Positions 51,443-60,020 of a stretch of 64,000 nt of DNA are shown piece after piece. The notes under the pieces are model-generated. The model was not told the origin of the DNA. It saw only the letters and a program-made list of their open reading frames with translations, and ran no database searches. Numbering within the stretch: the stretch's first letter is position 1; each line of letters opens with the position of its first letter. The DNA is from SLJK01 sp964567295 (GTDB lineage Bacteria > Bacillota > Dethiobacteria > DTU022 > UBA8154). Position numbers and translations under genes: made by a program. The stretch covers positions 4,928 through 68,927 of the forward strand of contig CAZMLU010000003.1 of NCBI GenBank assembly GCA_964567295.1, written 5' to 3'.

Positions 51443-52918
51443 TTATACAACCAGTTTTTTAGAGAGTACCTGTTCCAAATCCGAGAGGGTATTACAAGGA
51501 AACATGGTGACCTCCTGCTGGAAAGCAGCCACAGTAGAATAGCTGTCCCATTCCGCCCGGGGAAGGGTGTTGAGCCAGAGTACCTCTTTTACCCTTTCCC
51601 TCAGCATCTTTAGTTTTTCCAGGGCATCCCGTTGGCGAATGGTCCTGGTATCGCTGACAATTATAGCAATAGTGTTCCGGGTCAGCTCCTCCTGGTGCTG
51701 GAACAGAAGGGTTTCCAGTGCTTTATGCAGGCTGGTTCCTCCGCCCCACTGATTGCTTTCTTTTACCATGTTTTTGATGGTCCCTTCAAAATCTCCGCCC
51801 TGGTTAAAATAGGGGGTTATGCGCTCCAAATCCTCTGAAAAAACAAAGCTCTCTATACCCTGTACTACGGTGTTAAGCCCGTAGATAAACTGCAGAACAA
51901 AGCTGGTATAGTGCACCATGGAACCGGAGACATCGCAGAGGAGCAGTAGCCTGGGTTTCTTCAACCTGTGGCTCTTATATTTTAGGTGAAAGGGAACGCC
52001 CCCGTATTGGATACTGTTCCTTATGGTCGAACGAAACTCCGGAACCCTTTTTTTTCGGGTGGAACGATAGCGCCGTGAAATGCGCGTAACCATGAGCCGT
52101 GCCATACGGCGAATAATGGCGGTGGCCTGGGGGAGATCCTTGCGGGCTATATTCTGCATATCCTCCGTTATAAGCTGCTTCCCGCCCCGACCGGCACCGG
52201 CTGCTGCATCGCTGATAGCATTCAGCTCCTCATCGCCCAGCTTCTGGCTGGGCTTTTGGTCATCGATTTCACGTTTTAGCTGTTTATACCAGAACTGCAG
52301 ACGGTTTTTAACCAGGTCCTCCAGGAAGGGTCTGTATTCTGGCTGCAGGGTATCCCTGTCCTCGTTCATCTGCACAAAGTCGGAAAGGCGGTCCTTTTCT
52401 TGCTGGGGCATATGGGAAAAGACCGTCTTTTCCATCTGGGAGAGCTCCATCTGCTCCCCGCGAAAAGTGAAGATCTCCTCCGCTTCCTGCAGGCTTTGTT
52501 GCTGGTCCCTTTGTTTCTGCTGTCGCTGCTGCTGAAATTCCTCCCGCTCCTCGGCATTTGTGAAAAAGTGGTCGAAAAGTCGATCAAAAAGTTCTCCCTC
52601 TTCAGCCTTCTTGACCAGGGTAGCTTTCAGAGCCAACCGCACCTTCTCCCTCTCCACCAGGGGGACAAACTCCAGAGCGCGCAAAGAATCCAGCACCTCT
52701 GAACTCCCCACACGAAGACCCTCCTGCCGAAGGAGATAAATAAAACGGACAATGTTGTTCTCCAGGTATTGAGGAACCGCCTCCCCGGAACAAGAACAGG
52801 ACCCTCCCGCACCGCAGTGGTGAGCTGCCTGACCGTCAGTGCGGTGTTGGCAATTGGCACCTCCTGCCGCGCTGTGTCCTTCCTGGCTGATTCTGTTCCG
52901 ATCTTTTCTTTCCGGCAC
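51443..52918 (-). CDS. VWA-domain CoxE-like protein
   Basis: 491 residues; GTG start 8 nt after AAAGGGG. The N-terminal 45 residues are rich in Gly, Ser, His and Cys (CGAGGSCSCSGE), perhaps a metal-binding tail. A helical, charged region (about 60-260) has a Gln-rich coiled coil (EFQQQRQQKQRDQQQSLQEA). The C-terminal von Willebrand A domain has an intact MIDAS (LLLCDVSGSMVHYTS; Thr in WGGGTSLHKAL; IIVSDTRTI). It resembles CoxE, which with a MoxR ATPase matures Mo-containing CO dehydrogenase. The MoxR partner is directly upstream. Confidence 0.85.
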   Translation of the reverse strand: MPERKDRNRISQEGHSAAGGANCQHRTDGQAAHHCGAGGSCSCSGEAVPQYLENNIVRFIYLLRQEGLRVGSSEVLDSLRALEFVPLVEREKVRLALKATLVKKAEEGELFDRLFDHFFTNAEEREEFQQQRQQKQRDQQQSLQEAEEIFTFRGEQMELSQMEKTVFSHMPQQEKDRLSDFVQMNEDRDTLQPEYRPFLEDLVKNRLQFWYKQLKREIDDQKPSQKLGDEELNAISDAAAGAGRGGKQLITEDMQNIARKDLPQATAIIRRMARLMVTRISRRYRSTRKKRVPEFRSTIRNSIQYGGVPFHLKYKSHRLKKPRLLLLCDVSGSMVHYTSFVLQFIYGLNTVVQGIESFVFSEDLERITPYFNQGGDFEGTIKNMVKESNQWGGGTSLHKALETLLFQHQEELTRNTIAIIVSDTRTIRQRDALEKLKMLRERVKEVLWLNTLPRAEWDSYSTVAAFQQEVTMFPCNTLSDLEQVLSKKLVV

Positions 52919-52951
52919 AGATAATACCCCTTTCCTCTCTACTCTAAATCA

Positions 52952-53836
52952 TTAGCCTGTTCTGATATTTTTCTCCAAGTTATCTGCTCCAATTTGTTCC
53001 CGAAATACTCTCTGATCCACCCTAGATTTCAAGAGCAGGTTCAGAGTGTGCTCGATGGTACTGCCCTGCAAGCGGTCCCTGTTCAGTTCCACCAACGCAC
53101 GGGTCCAGTCCAGTGTTTCAGCGATAGAGGGCTTCTTGCGTATCTCCGGGTTCTGGCGGATCAGGTTAACCGCCCGGGCAATCTCCCTGGTAAGCTGCTC
53201 GCCTACCCCAGGAACCTTAGCCTTAATGATCTCGATTTCCCTTTCCACCTGAGGAAAGTCAAGGTAAAGGAAAACACAACGTCGTTTCAATCCATCTGAA
53301 AGCTCACGTTCGCTGTTGCTGGTAAGCACTACCACGGGGATATGTTGAGCCTTTATAGTACCTAACTCCGGGACAGATACCTGGAAATCAGAGAGCACTT
53401 CAAAGAGAAAGGCTTCGAACTCATCATCAGACTTATCCACTTCATCTATAAGGAGCACCGCCCTTTTTCCTGCCTGAATAGCTTTGAGAAGCGGTCGCTC
53501 CAACAGGTATGGCGCAGAAAAAAGATTCTCCTCCAGCGATCCTTCAGATTTATCTTCTCTACCAATCTGGATTCGCAACAACTGCTTCTGGTAATTCCAT
53601 TCATAGAGGGCTTTGTTCTCGTCCAGGCCTTCATAGCACTGCAACCTTATCAGTTCGGTCTCAAAAACATGAGAGAGCACCTTGCCCATTTCCGTCTTTC
53701 CCACTCCTGGAGGGCCTTCAATTAGCAGCGGTTTTTCCAGCTTCAGAGCCAGAAATACAGTGAGTACAACCTCTTCATCGCAGATATATCCCACTTCTTC
53801 AAATTTTTTACGTAACTCATCCAAAGTCATATCCAT
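52952..53836 (-). CDS. MoxR-family AAA+ ATPase (CoxD-like)
   Basis: 294 residues. Walker A is IEGPPGVGKTEMGKVL, Walker B is VLLIDEVDKSDDEFEAFL, sensor 1 is VVLTSNSERELSDGLKRR and a C-terminal lid domain follows. The sensor/arginine region (DGLKRRCVFLYLDFP) is typical of MoxR proteins that pair with VWA proteins, as here (33-nt gap to the VWA gene). Such pairs act as chaperones inserting cofactors or remodelling enzymes. Proximity to cooC suggests work on a metalloenzyme; this is inference. Confidence 0.92.
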   Translation of the reverse strand: MDMTLDELRKKFEEVGYICDEEVVLTVFLALKLEKPLLIEGPPGVGKTEMGKVLSHVFETELIRLQCYEGLDENKALYEWNYQKQLLRIQIGREDKSEGSLEENLFSAPYLLERPLLKAIQAGKRAVLLIDEVDKSDDEFEAFLFEVLSDFQVSVPELGTIKAQHIPVVVLTSNSERELSDGLKRRCVFLYLDFPQVEREIEIIKAKVPGVGEQLTREIARAVNLIRQNPEIRKKPSIAETLDWTRALVELNRDRLQGSTIEHTLNLLLKSRVDQRVFREQIGADNLEKNIRTG

Positions 53837-54051
53837 CTTGTAAATCGTCCTTTCTCCAGCCTGGCAAGTTTAAGAGGCCAGCATATAATCCTATTATACA
53901 AAAAACAGCAAGAAATTAATACCCTTTTTTATCTAACATTGCCTTTCCTTTACTTGATGCAGTACTACTGAGAAATATTTCCATAAATTTCCTTTTATAA
54001 CTGCTATGGGCAAAATTCATTTAATAGCATTTTCTGTTAACTATTAGTGCT

Positions 54052-55233
54052 TTAAAAATGCTTCGCAGGTAAGCTCTTCCTTCGAGCACCGTAATAAGCA
54101 GAGATAAAACCGGCTGCGGCCAACATCGCTCCCATGAGGTATGTTTCTTCTCCCCCAAGTCTGGACCATACCTGCCCGCTGGCCATACTCCCCAGGGCAC
54201 CTCCCAGGCCAAAACTTAGAGAAGAATAGAGAGCCTGGCCGCGCCCCCTGAGGGTTCCCTCAAAGTGAAGGTGTATCAAATGGATAGCCGCCGCATGGTA
54301 AACCCCAAAGCTGGCAGCATGAAGCAGTTGGGCCCCCAATACAGCAGCCAGATTTTCGATGAACACTGCAATGACCAGCCATCGTACAGCGGTCAGGAAC
54401 AGTGAAGCCAGAAGTAATTTCCAGGCGCCAAAGCGGGGCAGCAGGCGGTACATTACCAGGAAGATCCCTACCTCCGCTATCACACCCAGGGCCCAAAGCT
54501 GCCCTGCCGCAGCCCTGCTGTAACTGTGATTTTCCAGATAGATGGTGAAAAAAGAATAATAGGGCCCGTGGCTGGCCTGCATGAAAAAGCAGGCGAGAAG
54601 CAGCGCCCAAACGGGGGGCTTTTTGAGTACCTCTACCAGGGAAGTAAACCGAAAGGGCTGCTGCTCACCAGATGAAGCGGTTTTAGGGGTAGAATTTTCC
54701 TGGACGGCAAGGCTGCTGAGCCAGACGGCTGCCAGGAATGCCATTACTATCCAGGGTAAAATCTCTATTCCGAAGCGCTGAAAAATAGGTCCCAAGCCGG
54801 AGACGCTTGCGATAAACCCTATAGAGCCCCAAAGCCGTATGGAGCTGTAGCGATGGAAGTCATCTCCCAGCCTGGTGAGGGTAACAGCCTCAAATTGGGG
54901 CAGCACAGCATTCCAAAAAAAGCTGAAGGATAACAGGACCAGGGCCATCCACCAGAAATCCGATGCAAAAATTACTCCGAAAAACAGCATAAGCGCAAAC
55001 AACATCCCCACCCGAATGATCCGCACTCTTCGCCCGCTGCGATCAGCCAACCATCCCCATACATTAGGGGCGATCACCTTGGAGCCCAGGATAACTGCTA
55101 TGAGAGCGCTGATCTGCGGCGGTGGGAAGCCCATTTCCTGAAGATATACACTCCAGTAGGGCATAAAAGCCCCCACGCTGCCAAAATAAAAAAGATAAAA
55201 CCCGGAGTGCTTCCAGTAAAACAGATTTTTCAT
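54052..55233 (-). CDS. MFS transporter, LacY/PPP-like
   Basis: 393 residues with 12 predicted membrane helices. The N-terminus (FYLFYFGSVGAFMPYWSVYL) and the PPPQISALIAVILGSKVIAP region are typical of the MFS_1-like group that includes the phenylpropionate carrier HcaT. The loop motif is WGWLADRSGRRVRII. The C-terminal half carries HAASFGVYHAAAIHLIHLHF and GRGQALYSSLSFGLGGALG. The ATG follows AAAGGA. The substrate is unknown, with no adjacent catabolic genes. Confidence 0.88.
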   Translation of the reverse strand: MKNLFYWKHSGFYLFYFGSVGAFMPYWSVYLQEMGFPPPQISALIAVILGSKVIAPNVWGWLADRSGRRVRIIRVGMLFALMLFFGVIFASDFWWMALVLLSFSFFWNAVLPQFEAVTLTRLGDDFHRYSSIRLWGSIGFIASVSGLGPIFQRFGIEILPWIVMAFLAAVWLSSLAVQENSTPKTASSGEQQPFRFTSLVEVLKKPPVWALLLACFFMQASHGPYYSFFTIYLENHSYSRAAAGQLWALGVIAEVGIFLVMYRLLPRFGAWKLLLASLFLTAVRWLVIAVFIENLAAVLGAQLLHAASFGVYHAAAIHLIHLHFEGTLRGRGQALYSSLSFGLGGALGSMASGQVWSRLGGEETYLMGAMLAAAGFISAYYGARRKSLPAKHF

Positions 55234-55263
55234 GGCACTATTTTCATTCCTTTCCTGTCCATT

Positions 55264-55446
55264 TTACCGTTTCTTATAAGTCCCTTTCAACATCGCCTTG
55301 CTTAACAGTTCCTGGGTTTTAATACAAATCCTAATCGCACGGACATCTGCAATCGCCGGCGAAAAATTGAAGCGCTCAAAATAGCGGCCCGTCTCTTCAA
55401 AGGCCTTCTTCTTGGAGCCGGGCGAAAGCAGCCTGGAAACGATCAA
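55264..55446 (-). pseudogene. IS transposase remnant (IS1634/IS4-like)
   Basis: A 60-codon fragment without a normal start. It reads VSRLLSPGSKKKAFEETGRY then FERFNFS, resembling the N-terminal part of IS1634/IS1549-type transposases (arginine-rich 'LNPGSK...YF.KF.FS' pattern). The sequence then drifts and ends at TAA. No terminal repeats were found. It lies in the 327-bp gap between the MFS and NamZ-like genes. Confidence 0.45.
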
Positions 55447-55560
55447 AAAAAGATCCTTTTATACGTAGCAATCTAATTATTGCCAGGAACTATAAAATGG
55501 AATACAATAAATATCATACAGAACAAAACGGAAACACCGGCTACCCCCAAGGAGGAAAAC

Positions 55561-57111
55561 ATGAAAAGATTACTGCTAGCACTGCTCCTGACGGCCATAG
55601 TATTAACTCTCTGCGCACCCGCCCTTTCTGCCCGGGAACCGCTGATCACGCTGGGCAATGAAGTCCTGTTTGAGAGATACTATCACCTGATAGAAGGGAA
55701 AAAAGTTGGACTGGTTACCAACCAGAGTGGGATAAACAGCAGGGGGGTAAGCACCATTGAGATCCTGGATTCTGATCCCCATGTTGACCTGGTGGCCCTC
55801 TACGGGCCGGAACACGGCATAGACGGAAAAGCTGCTGCAGGGGAGTACGTGGAGTCATATACAGACCCGGAGCTGCAGATACCTGTCTACAGCCTCTATG
55901 GCCCTACCAGGATGCCTACCGCCGCAATGTTGCAGGACATAGATGTTCTACTGTATGATATTCAGGATATCGGTGCCAGGAGCTATACTTATATCTCCAC
56001 CCTGCACTACTGCATGCAGGCAGGGGAAAAATACAATACACCGATCGTTGTCCTGGACCGCCCCAATCCACTGGGAGGTTTAACCGTGGAGGGCCCCATG
56101 ATGGAGGAGAGATTCAGGACCTTTGTAGGGGTCGATATTCTTCCCAAGGCCCATGGCATGACGGTGGGTGAGCTCGCCTTCTACTTCAACCGCGATATCG
56201 GCGTAGACCTTACCGTTGTCCCTATGGAAGGTTACAAGCGCAGCATGATCTACCAGGACACCGGCCTCCCCTGGATCGAAACTTCACCCAACATCCCGGA
56301 TCTGGATTCGGTTTTTGGCTACATGGCCACCGGCCTGGGAGAAGGTACGGGGGTGAGACAGGCCGACAAGTTCAAGTGGATCGGCGGAGAAGGCTTGAAC
56401 TCGCTAACGTTTGCCCGGGCTCTCAACGGAGCAGGGCTGCCGGGGGTTAGCTTTATTCCGGAAACCAAAGGTGCCCAGGGCGGTGCACGGCTGCAGATCA
56501 CCAATTACTATACCTTTAACCCTGCCCGGACCGGTATTTATGCCCTTTCCTACGCTTTTTCCCTGGGAGATTTCCAGGTCCCCAAAAGCGGCGATAGGCA
56601 AGAGGATATCGTTATGTTCGATAAGATCATGGGCAGCGATCTTGTTGGCAACTGCCTGGAACAAGGGCTTACACCCCAGCAGATAGAAAGCAGATATGCT
56701 CCCGCCCTGGAACGCTTCAAAAGAGAACGGGAAAATTACCTGCTCTCCCGATACAACCCCCGCCTGGATATAGTAGTTGACGGGGAACTTATCACTTTTG
56801 ACAACCCACCATATATCGATGCTCAAGACCGCATGATGGTGCCTTTACGGGCTGTGGCCGAGGCAATGGGAGGGGAAGCCGACTGGGAACCTGACTCAAG
56901 GACAGCGATCATTATGAAAGAAAGGACAGAGCTGAGATTTCCCATTGGCGATAACAAGGTCCTGGTAAACGGAGAAGAAAAAACCATGGATACTGTTTCG
57001 GTCATCGTTCAAGACCGCACCATGATCCCCCTCCGGTTTGCAGGTGAATTTCTGGGAGCCGAAGTAGACTGGAACCATTATACCAGAACTGCTTTCATTA
57101 AGAGCAAGTAA
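55561..57111 (+). CDS. Secreted NamZ-like (DUF1343) exo-muramidase with copper-amine-oxidase-N-like C-terminus
   Basis: 516 residues from the ATG at 55561, after AAGGAGG. Signal peptide (LLLALLLTAIVLTLCAPALS). The DUF1343 domain (residues about 25-385) has GKKVGLVTNQSGINSRG, LYGPEHGIDGKAAAGEYV, YDIQDIGARSYTYISTL and DRPNPLGG. B. subtilis NamZ of this family is an exo-beta-N-acetylmuramidase. Residues about 400-516 form a CuAO-N/stalk domain with two repeats (DRMMVPLRAVAEAMGGEADW; DRTMIPLRFAGEFLGAEVDW), a surface module common in Clostridia. It probably recycles or remodels cell wall outside the cell. Confidence 0.88.
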   Translation: MKRLLLALLLTAIVLTLCAPALSAREPLITLGNEVLFERYYHLIEGKKVGLVTNQSGINSRGVSTIEILDSDPHVDLVALYGPEHGIDGKAAAGEYVESYTDPELQIPVYSLYGPTRMPTAAMLQDIDVLLYDIQDIGARSYTYISTLHYCMQAGEKYNTPIVVLDRPNPLGGLTVEGPMMEERFRTFVGVDILPKAHGMTVGELAFYFNRDIGVDLTVVPMEGYKRSMIYQDTGLPWIETSPNIPDLDSVFGYMATGLGEGTGVRQADKFKWIGGEGLNSLTFARALNGAGLPGVSFIPETKGAQGGARLQITNYYTFNPARTGIYALSYAFSLGDFQVPKSGDRQEDIVMFDKIMGSDLVGNCLEQGLTPQQIESRYAPALERFKRERENYLLSRYNPRLDIVVDGELITFDNPPYIDAQDRMMVPLRAVAEAMGGEADWEPDSRTAIIMKERTELRFPIGDNKVLVNGEEKTMDTVSVIVQDRTMIPLRFAGEFLGAEVDWNHYTRTAFIKSK

Positions 57112-57121
57112 ATGACCTTAC

Positions 57122-57161
57122 AAAATCAGGTCACAGGAGCACGCAACTGCGGCCTGATTTT
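57122..57161. terminator. Terminator after NamZ-like gene
   Basis: AAAATCAGG and CCTGATTTT, a 9-bp perfect stem with a 22-nt loop, between convergent genes, followed by TCTCC. Confidence 0.6.
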
Positions 57162-57227
57162 CTCCATGACAAATTTTCCTTTTTCTCATTTATTACTTCC
57201 TCATGGGAGGCAGAAAAACTCGTCCCT

Positions 57228-57920
57228 TTAACCTTCAGTTTCTTTAGCTTTCCTGGCTTCTTCGCTGTACCAGGCCCTTATAAAGGAGGAAACACCCTGG
57301 ATGAAAAAACCTCCTGCAACCCAATAGTGAACAAACCTGGGGTAAAAGAGAATCAATATCCCGATGGAGAGAAAAATTAAGCCTGTTAAAATTAAACTTA
57401 CCCTTTCAGTTTTTCCTGTTTTTTCGCTCACGTAATCAGCCACCTTTAAAAAGTGATCGTACTTCACCAAGAATTTAGCCACCGCTGAACTGGAGCGTTT
57501 GATGTTTTTGCGCGCTACCATCCAAAAGTTAGGAAAGAAAACAATGTTTAAAAGCATGACGGCAAGCAACATGGACAACACGTAAGTAAGGCGGTTGTAG
57601 TAAGTACCTGTTAAAAGCATCCCTGTTTCATCCATAAATAACCCCATGCCGCCGCCAAAAACCAGGGCCATAAATTTGCGGTCCATCGTCTCGGTATGAA
57701 CAATAGCCATCCAGGCCGCATAACAGATCATAACAATTCCTATATAAAAATGATGTATATGATACCCAAACAGAATAATGTTGCGGCCGATATAGATATA
57801 CTCATCTGCCGAAAGTCCCTGGGCAGAGCCGGCCAGTAACACAGCAACACGGATAACCACGAAAGAAATGAAATAGGAAATGGTAATCAAAAAGGGGATT
57901 TGGCGATTAATTATTATCAC
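57228..57920 (-). CDS. Integral membrane protein, unknown family
   Basis: About 230 residues if it starts at GTG 57920. The open frame runs on to 58076 but that part overlaps the divergent methyltransferase gene and does not look like protein. Six membrane helices are likely (PFLITISYFISFVVIRVAVL; YHIHHFYIGIVMICYAAWMA; MALVFGGGMGLFMDETGMLL; LSMLLAVMLLNIVFF; LILTGLIFLSIGILILFYP). Polar residues inside helices (HIHHFYIGI; the acidic pair in FMDETG) suggest a metal- or proton-binding core. I cannot name the family. The start is weakly supported. Confidence 0.65.
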   Translation of the reverse strand: MIIINRQIPFLITISYFISFVVIRVAVLLAGSAQGLSADEYIYIGRNIILFGYHIHHFYIGIVMICYAAWMAIVHTETMDRKFMALVFGGGMGLFMDETGMLLTGTYYNRLTYVLSMLLAVMLLNIVFFPNFWMVARKNIKRSSSAVAKFLVKYDHFLKVADYVSEKTGKTERVSLILTGLIFLSIGILILFYPRFVHYWVAGGFFIQGVSSFIRAWYSEEARKAKETEG

Positions 57921-57954
57921 TCCATAAATAGCATATAACCTAAGGTGGTGTTTT

Positions 57955-59283
57955 TTGGTGCTCCAGCAAATATCAATCACGGGGCTTAACCACGAGGGAG
58001 ATGGCGTGGGTCGCACGGAAGAAGGAAAGGTGGTTTTTATTCCTTTTGCCCTCCCTCGGGAAAAGATCTCCTGCAACCTTACCTTGGAAAAAAAAAGATG
58101 GTGTAAGGGCGAACTTCAAGAAATACTCTCTCCGTCTCCCCACCGGATAGAACCACTCTGTGCAACTTATTATCAATGCGGAGGTTGTTCCCTTCAACAC
58201 TTGGAATATAAGGAACAGGTTAAATGGAAAAGGGGAAAGGTGCGACAAAACCTTTCCAGGCTTGGCGGACTGCAACAGCTAGAAGTGCTTCCGTTACTGA
58301 GTGCAGATAATATTTTTGGATATCGCAACAAATTAACCCTGCACTATGCCCAGATAAAGGAAAAGGAAAACGCCCTTGGCTTTTTCTCGCCCGGGACCCG
58401 CAGTCTTGTCCCCGTGGATAATTGCCTGCTGGCTTCTTCCCTTATGAACGATGCTATCAAGCTACTGTCAAAAATCCTCCAGGATCTTCCTCCCAAAGAA
58501 ATAAAAAAAACCATGAATAAAGAAATAGTGCTCCGCCAGAGCTTTTCCCGACAGGAGTTATTATTACTCTTCCGCTACTTTCGCGAAGACTCAGAAAAAC
58601 TGGAAAAGATATCCCACCTATTAAAAGAAAAACAGCCGGCTCTAACCTCCGCCTGGCAGGAGCTGCCCGGCAAAAATGAAAGACCTGCTTGCAAGCCACT
58701 GGCTGGCAAAGAAAAACTATTCGAAGAACTACTGGGGAAAAATTTCTACCTGGGTCCTTCTACTTTTTTCCAGGTGAATAAAGCGCAGGCACAGGTGCTC
58801 TACCAAAAAGTATTGGAATTACTGGAACCAGTTTCCCCCGCAGGCACCCTTGTAGATATCCACTGCGGTGCCGGTTTAATGACACTTCTCACAGCAAGCA
58901 TGGCCCAAAAAGTAATAGGGATCGAATCTTTTCCGCCTGCCGTTGAAGACGCCCGCTACAATGCTCAAATTAACAATATTTCAAACGCTACTTTCCTGGA
59001 GGGCGCCGCTGAAAAACACCTGCCCCAACTGCTGAAAAAAAAGAAAGAAATTCCTGATTTGGCTCTGCTCAACCCACCCCGGGTGGGATGCTCCCCTTCT
59101 CTGCTGCGAACCATAAATAACTCCAAAATTCCCCACCTTATCTATGTCTCCTGCGACCCGGCCACCCTAGCCAGGGATCTGCGTATTCTTATAAATGGAG
59201 GCTACCGCCCCGGACCTGTACAGCCTTTGGATATGTTTCCGCAAACTTCCCATGTGGAATCTATCGTAGCCTTGGAAAAGTAA
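57955..59283 (+). CDS. RNA (uracil-5-)-methyltransferase, RlmD/RumA/TrmA family
   Basis: 442 residues; TTG at 57955 or GTG at 57958, after AAGGTGG. An N-terminal TRAM domain (GLNHEGDGVGRTEEGKVVFI) binds RNA. An iron-sulfur cluster site follows (LCATYYQCGGCSLQHL, with a further Cys at VDNC). The methyltransferase domain has FFQVNKAQAQ, VDIHCGAGLMTLL, LNPPRVGCS and the catalytic-Cys motif YVSCDPATLARD. It methylates uracil C5 in 23S rRNA or tRNA; which site cannot be told by eye. Divergent from the unknown membrane gene, with starts less than 60 nt apart. Confidence 0.92.
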   Translation: MVLQQISITGLNHEGDGVGRTEEGKVVFIPFALPREKISCNLTLEKKRWCKGELQEILSPSPHRIEPLCATYYQCGGCSLQHLEYKEQVKWKRGKVRQNLSRLGGLQQLEVLPLLSADNIFGYRNKLTLHYAQIKEKENALGFFSPGTRSLVPVDNCLLASSLMNDAIKLLSKILQDLPPKEIKKTMNKEIVLRQSFSRQELLLLFRYFREDSEKLEKISHLLKEKQPALTSAWQELPGKNERPACKPLAGKEKLFEELLGKNFYLGPSTFFQVNKAQAQVLYQKVLELLEPVSPAGTLVDIHCGAGLMTLLTASMAQKVIGIESFPPAVEDARYNAQINNISNATFLEGAAEKHLPQLLKKKKEIPDLALLNPPRVGCSPSLLRTINNSKIPHLIYVSCDPATLARDLRILINGGYRPGPVQPLDMFPQTSHVESIVALEK

Positions 59284-59337
59284 AAATATTTTTTGCATAA
59301 CTGGTCCTTTTTAGGCGTTTGAAGAAGATTATCTCTT

Positions 59338-59889
59338 CTAACTTGGATCCTCAATAACTACCCATTTCTTACAATCATAATAACGGGCATGGGCATTGGA
59401 GACGGGATACCTTCCGCAGGAAAAATAGCGCCAATAGAAAGAGCCATAACTGGGGCAAAGCCTGCTTTTTTTGTCCAATAATGGACACCGCAGCTGTTCG
59501 CAACAATTTACACACCCACCGCAGTCATTGGGATCTCCTTTCCAATCCTCGGCAAGCTTGACCCGGTTCGGATCCGGAGCATTCATAGGCGGCGAAGTCA
59601 AGGGAATGACAAAAGCCTCCCGGTAGTCCTTATCGGTAAGCCACTTCATAAAACCCTTCCAGAATATAGCCGCCATGGGCCAAAAGTAATGGCGGTATTT
59701 GAGATGGTTAAAATCCCGAAAAAGAGCATAGGTAAAAATAGGACCAAGGATATACAACACCGCCCCCCCACTAATGGTGACCAGAAAAATTAAAATTAAA
59801 AACAGGAGGCGAAGCACAGTCCACTTAATTCTATACAAGAAAAAGACAAACCCGGAACTACCACTTTCCAATTCCGTCTGCTCACTCAA
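59338..59889 (-). CDS. Cys-rich membrane protein, unknown
   Basis: About 183 residues from TTG 59889; GTG 59898 lies inside the AAGGTGG site. One or two hydrophobic helices (WTVLRLLFLILIFLVTISGG; VLYILGPIFTYALF) are followed by a soluble domain with eight Cys: DCGGCVNCCEQLRC, RLCPSYG, YFSCGRYP and YYDCKKW. The spacing suggests an Fe-S cluster or zinc site at the membrane face. The pattern recalls small cysteine-cluster proteins of the YkgJ/UPF0153 type but is not clearly one. It is convergent with the methyltransferase gene. Confidence 0.68.
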   Translation of the reverse strand: MSEQTELESGSSGFVFFLYRIKWTVLRLLFLILIFLVTISGGAVLYILGPIFTYALFRDFNHLKYRHYFWPMAAIFWKGFMKWLTDKDYREAFVIPLTSPPMNAPDPNRVKLAEDWKGDPNDCGGCVNCCEQLRCPLLDKKSRLCPSYGSFYWRYFSCGRYPVSNAHARYYDCKKWVVIEDPS

Positions 59890-60020
59890 CCTTACCACCT
59901 TCCAATCTCTTTTATTGGTGACAAGGGGACGGGGTACTTGTCAACTTTCCTTGCCACCCGGAAATACCGTTAAAACTTCCTACTTTAATTCTACACCGGG
60001 TAAGGCATCCCTGCCCTTCA

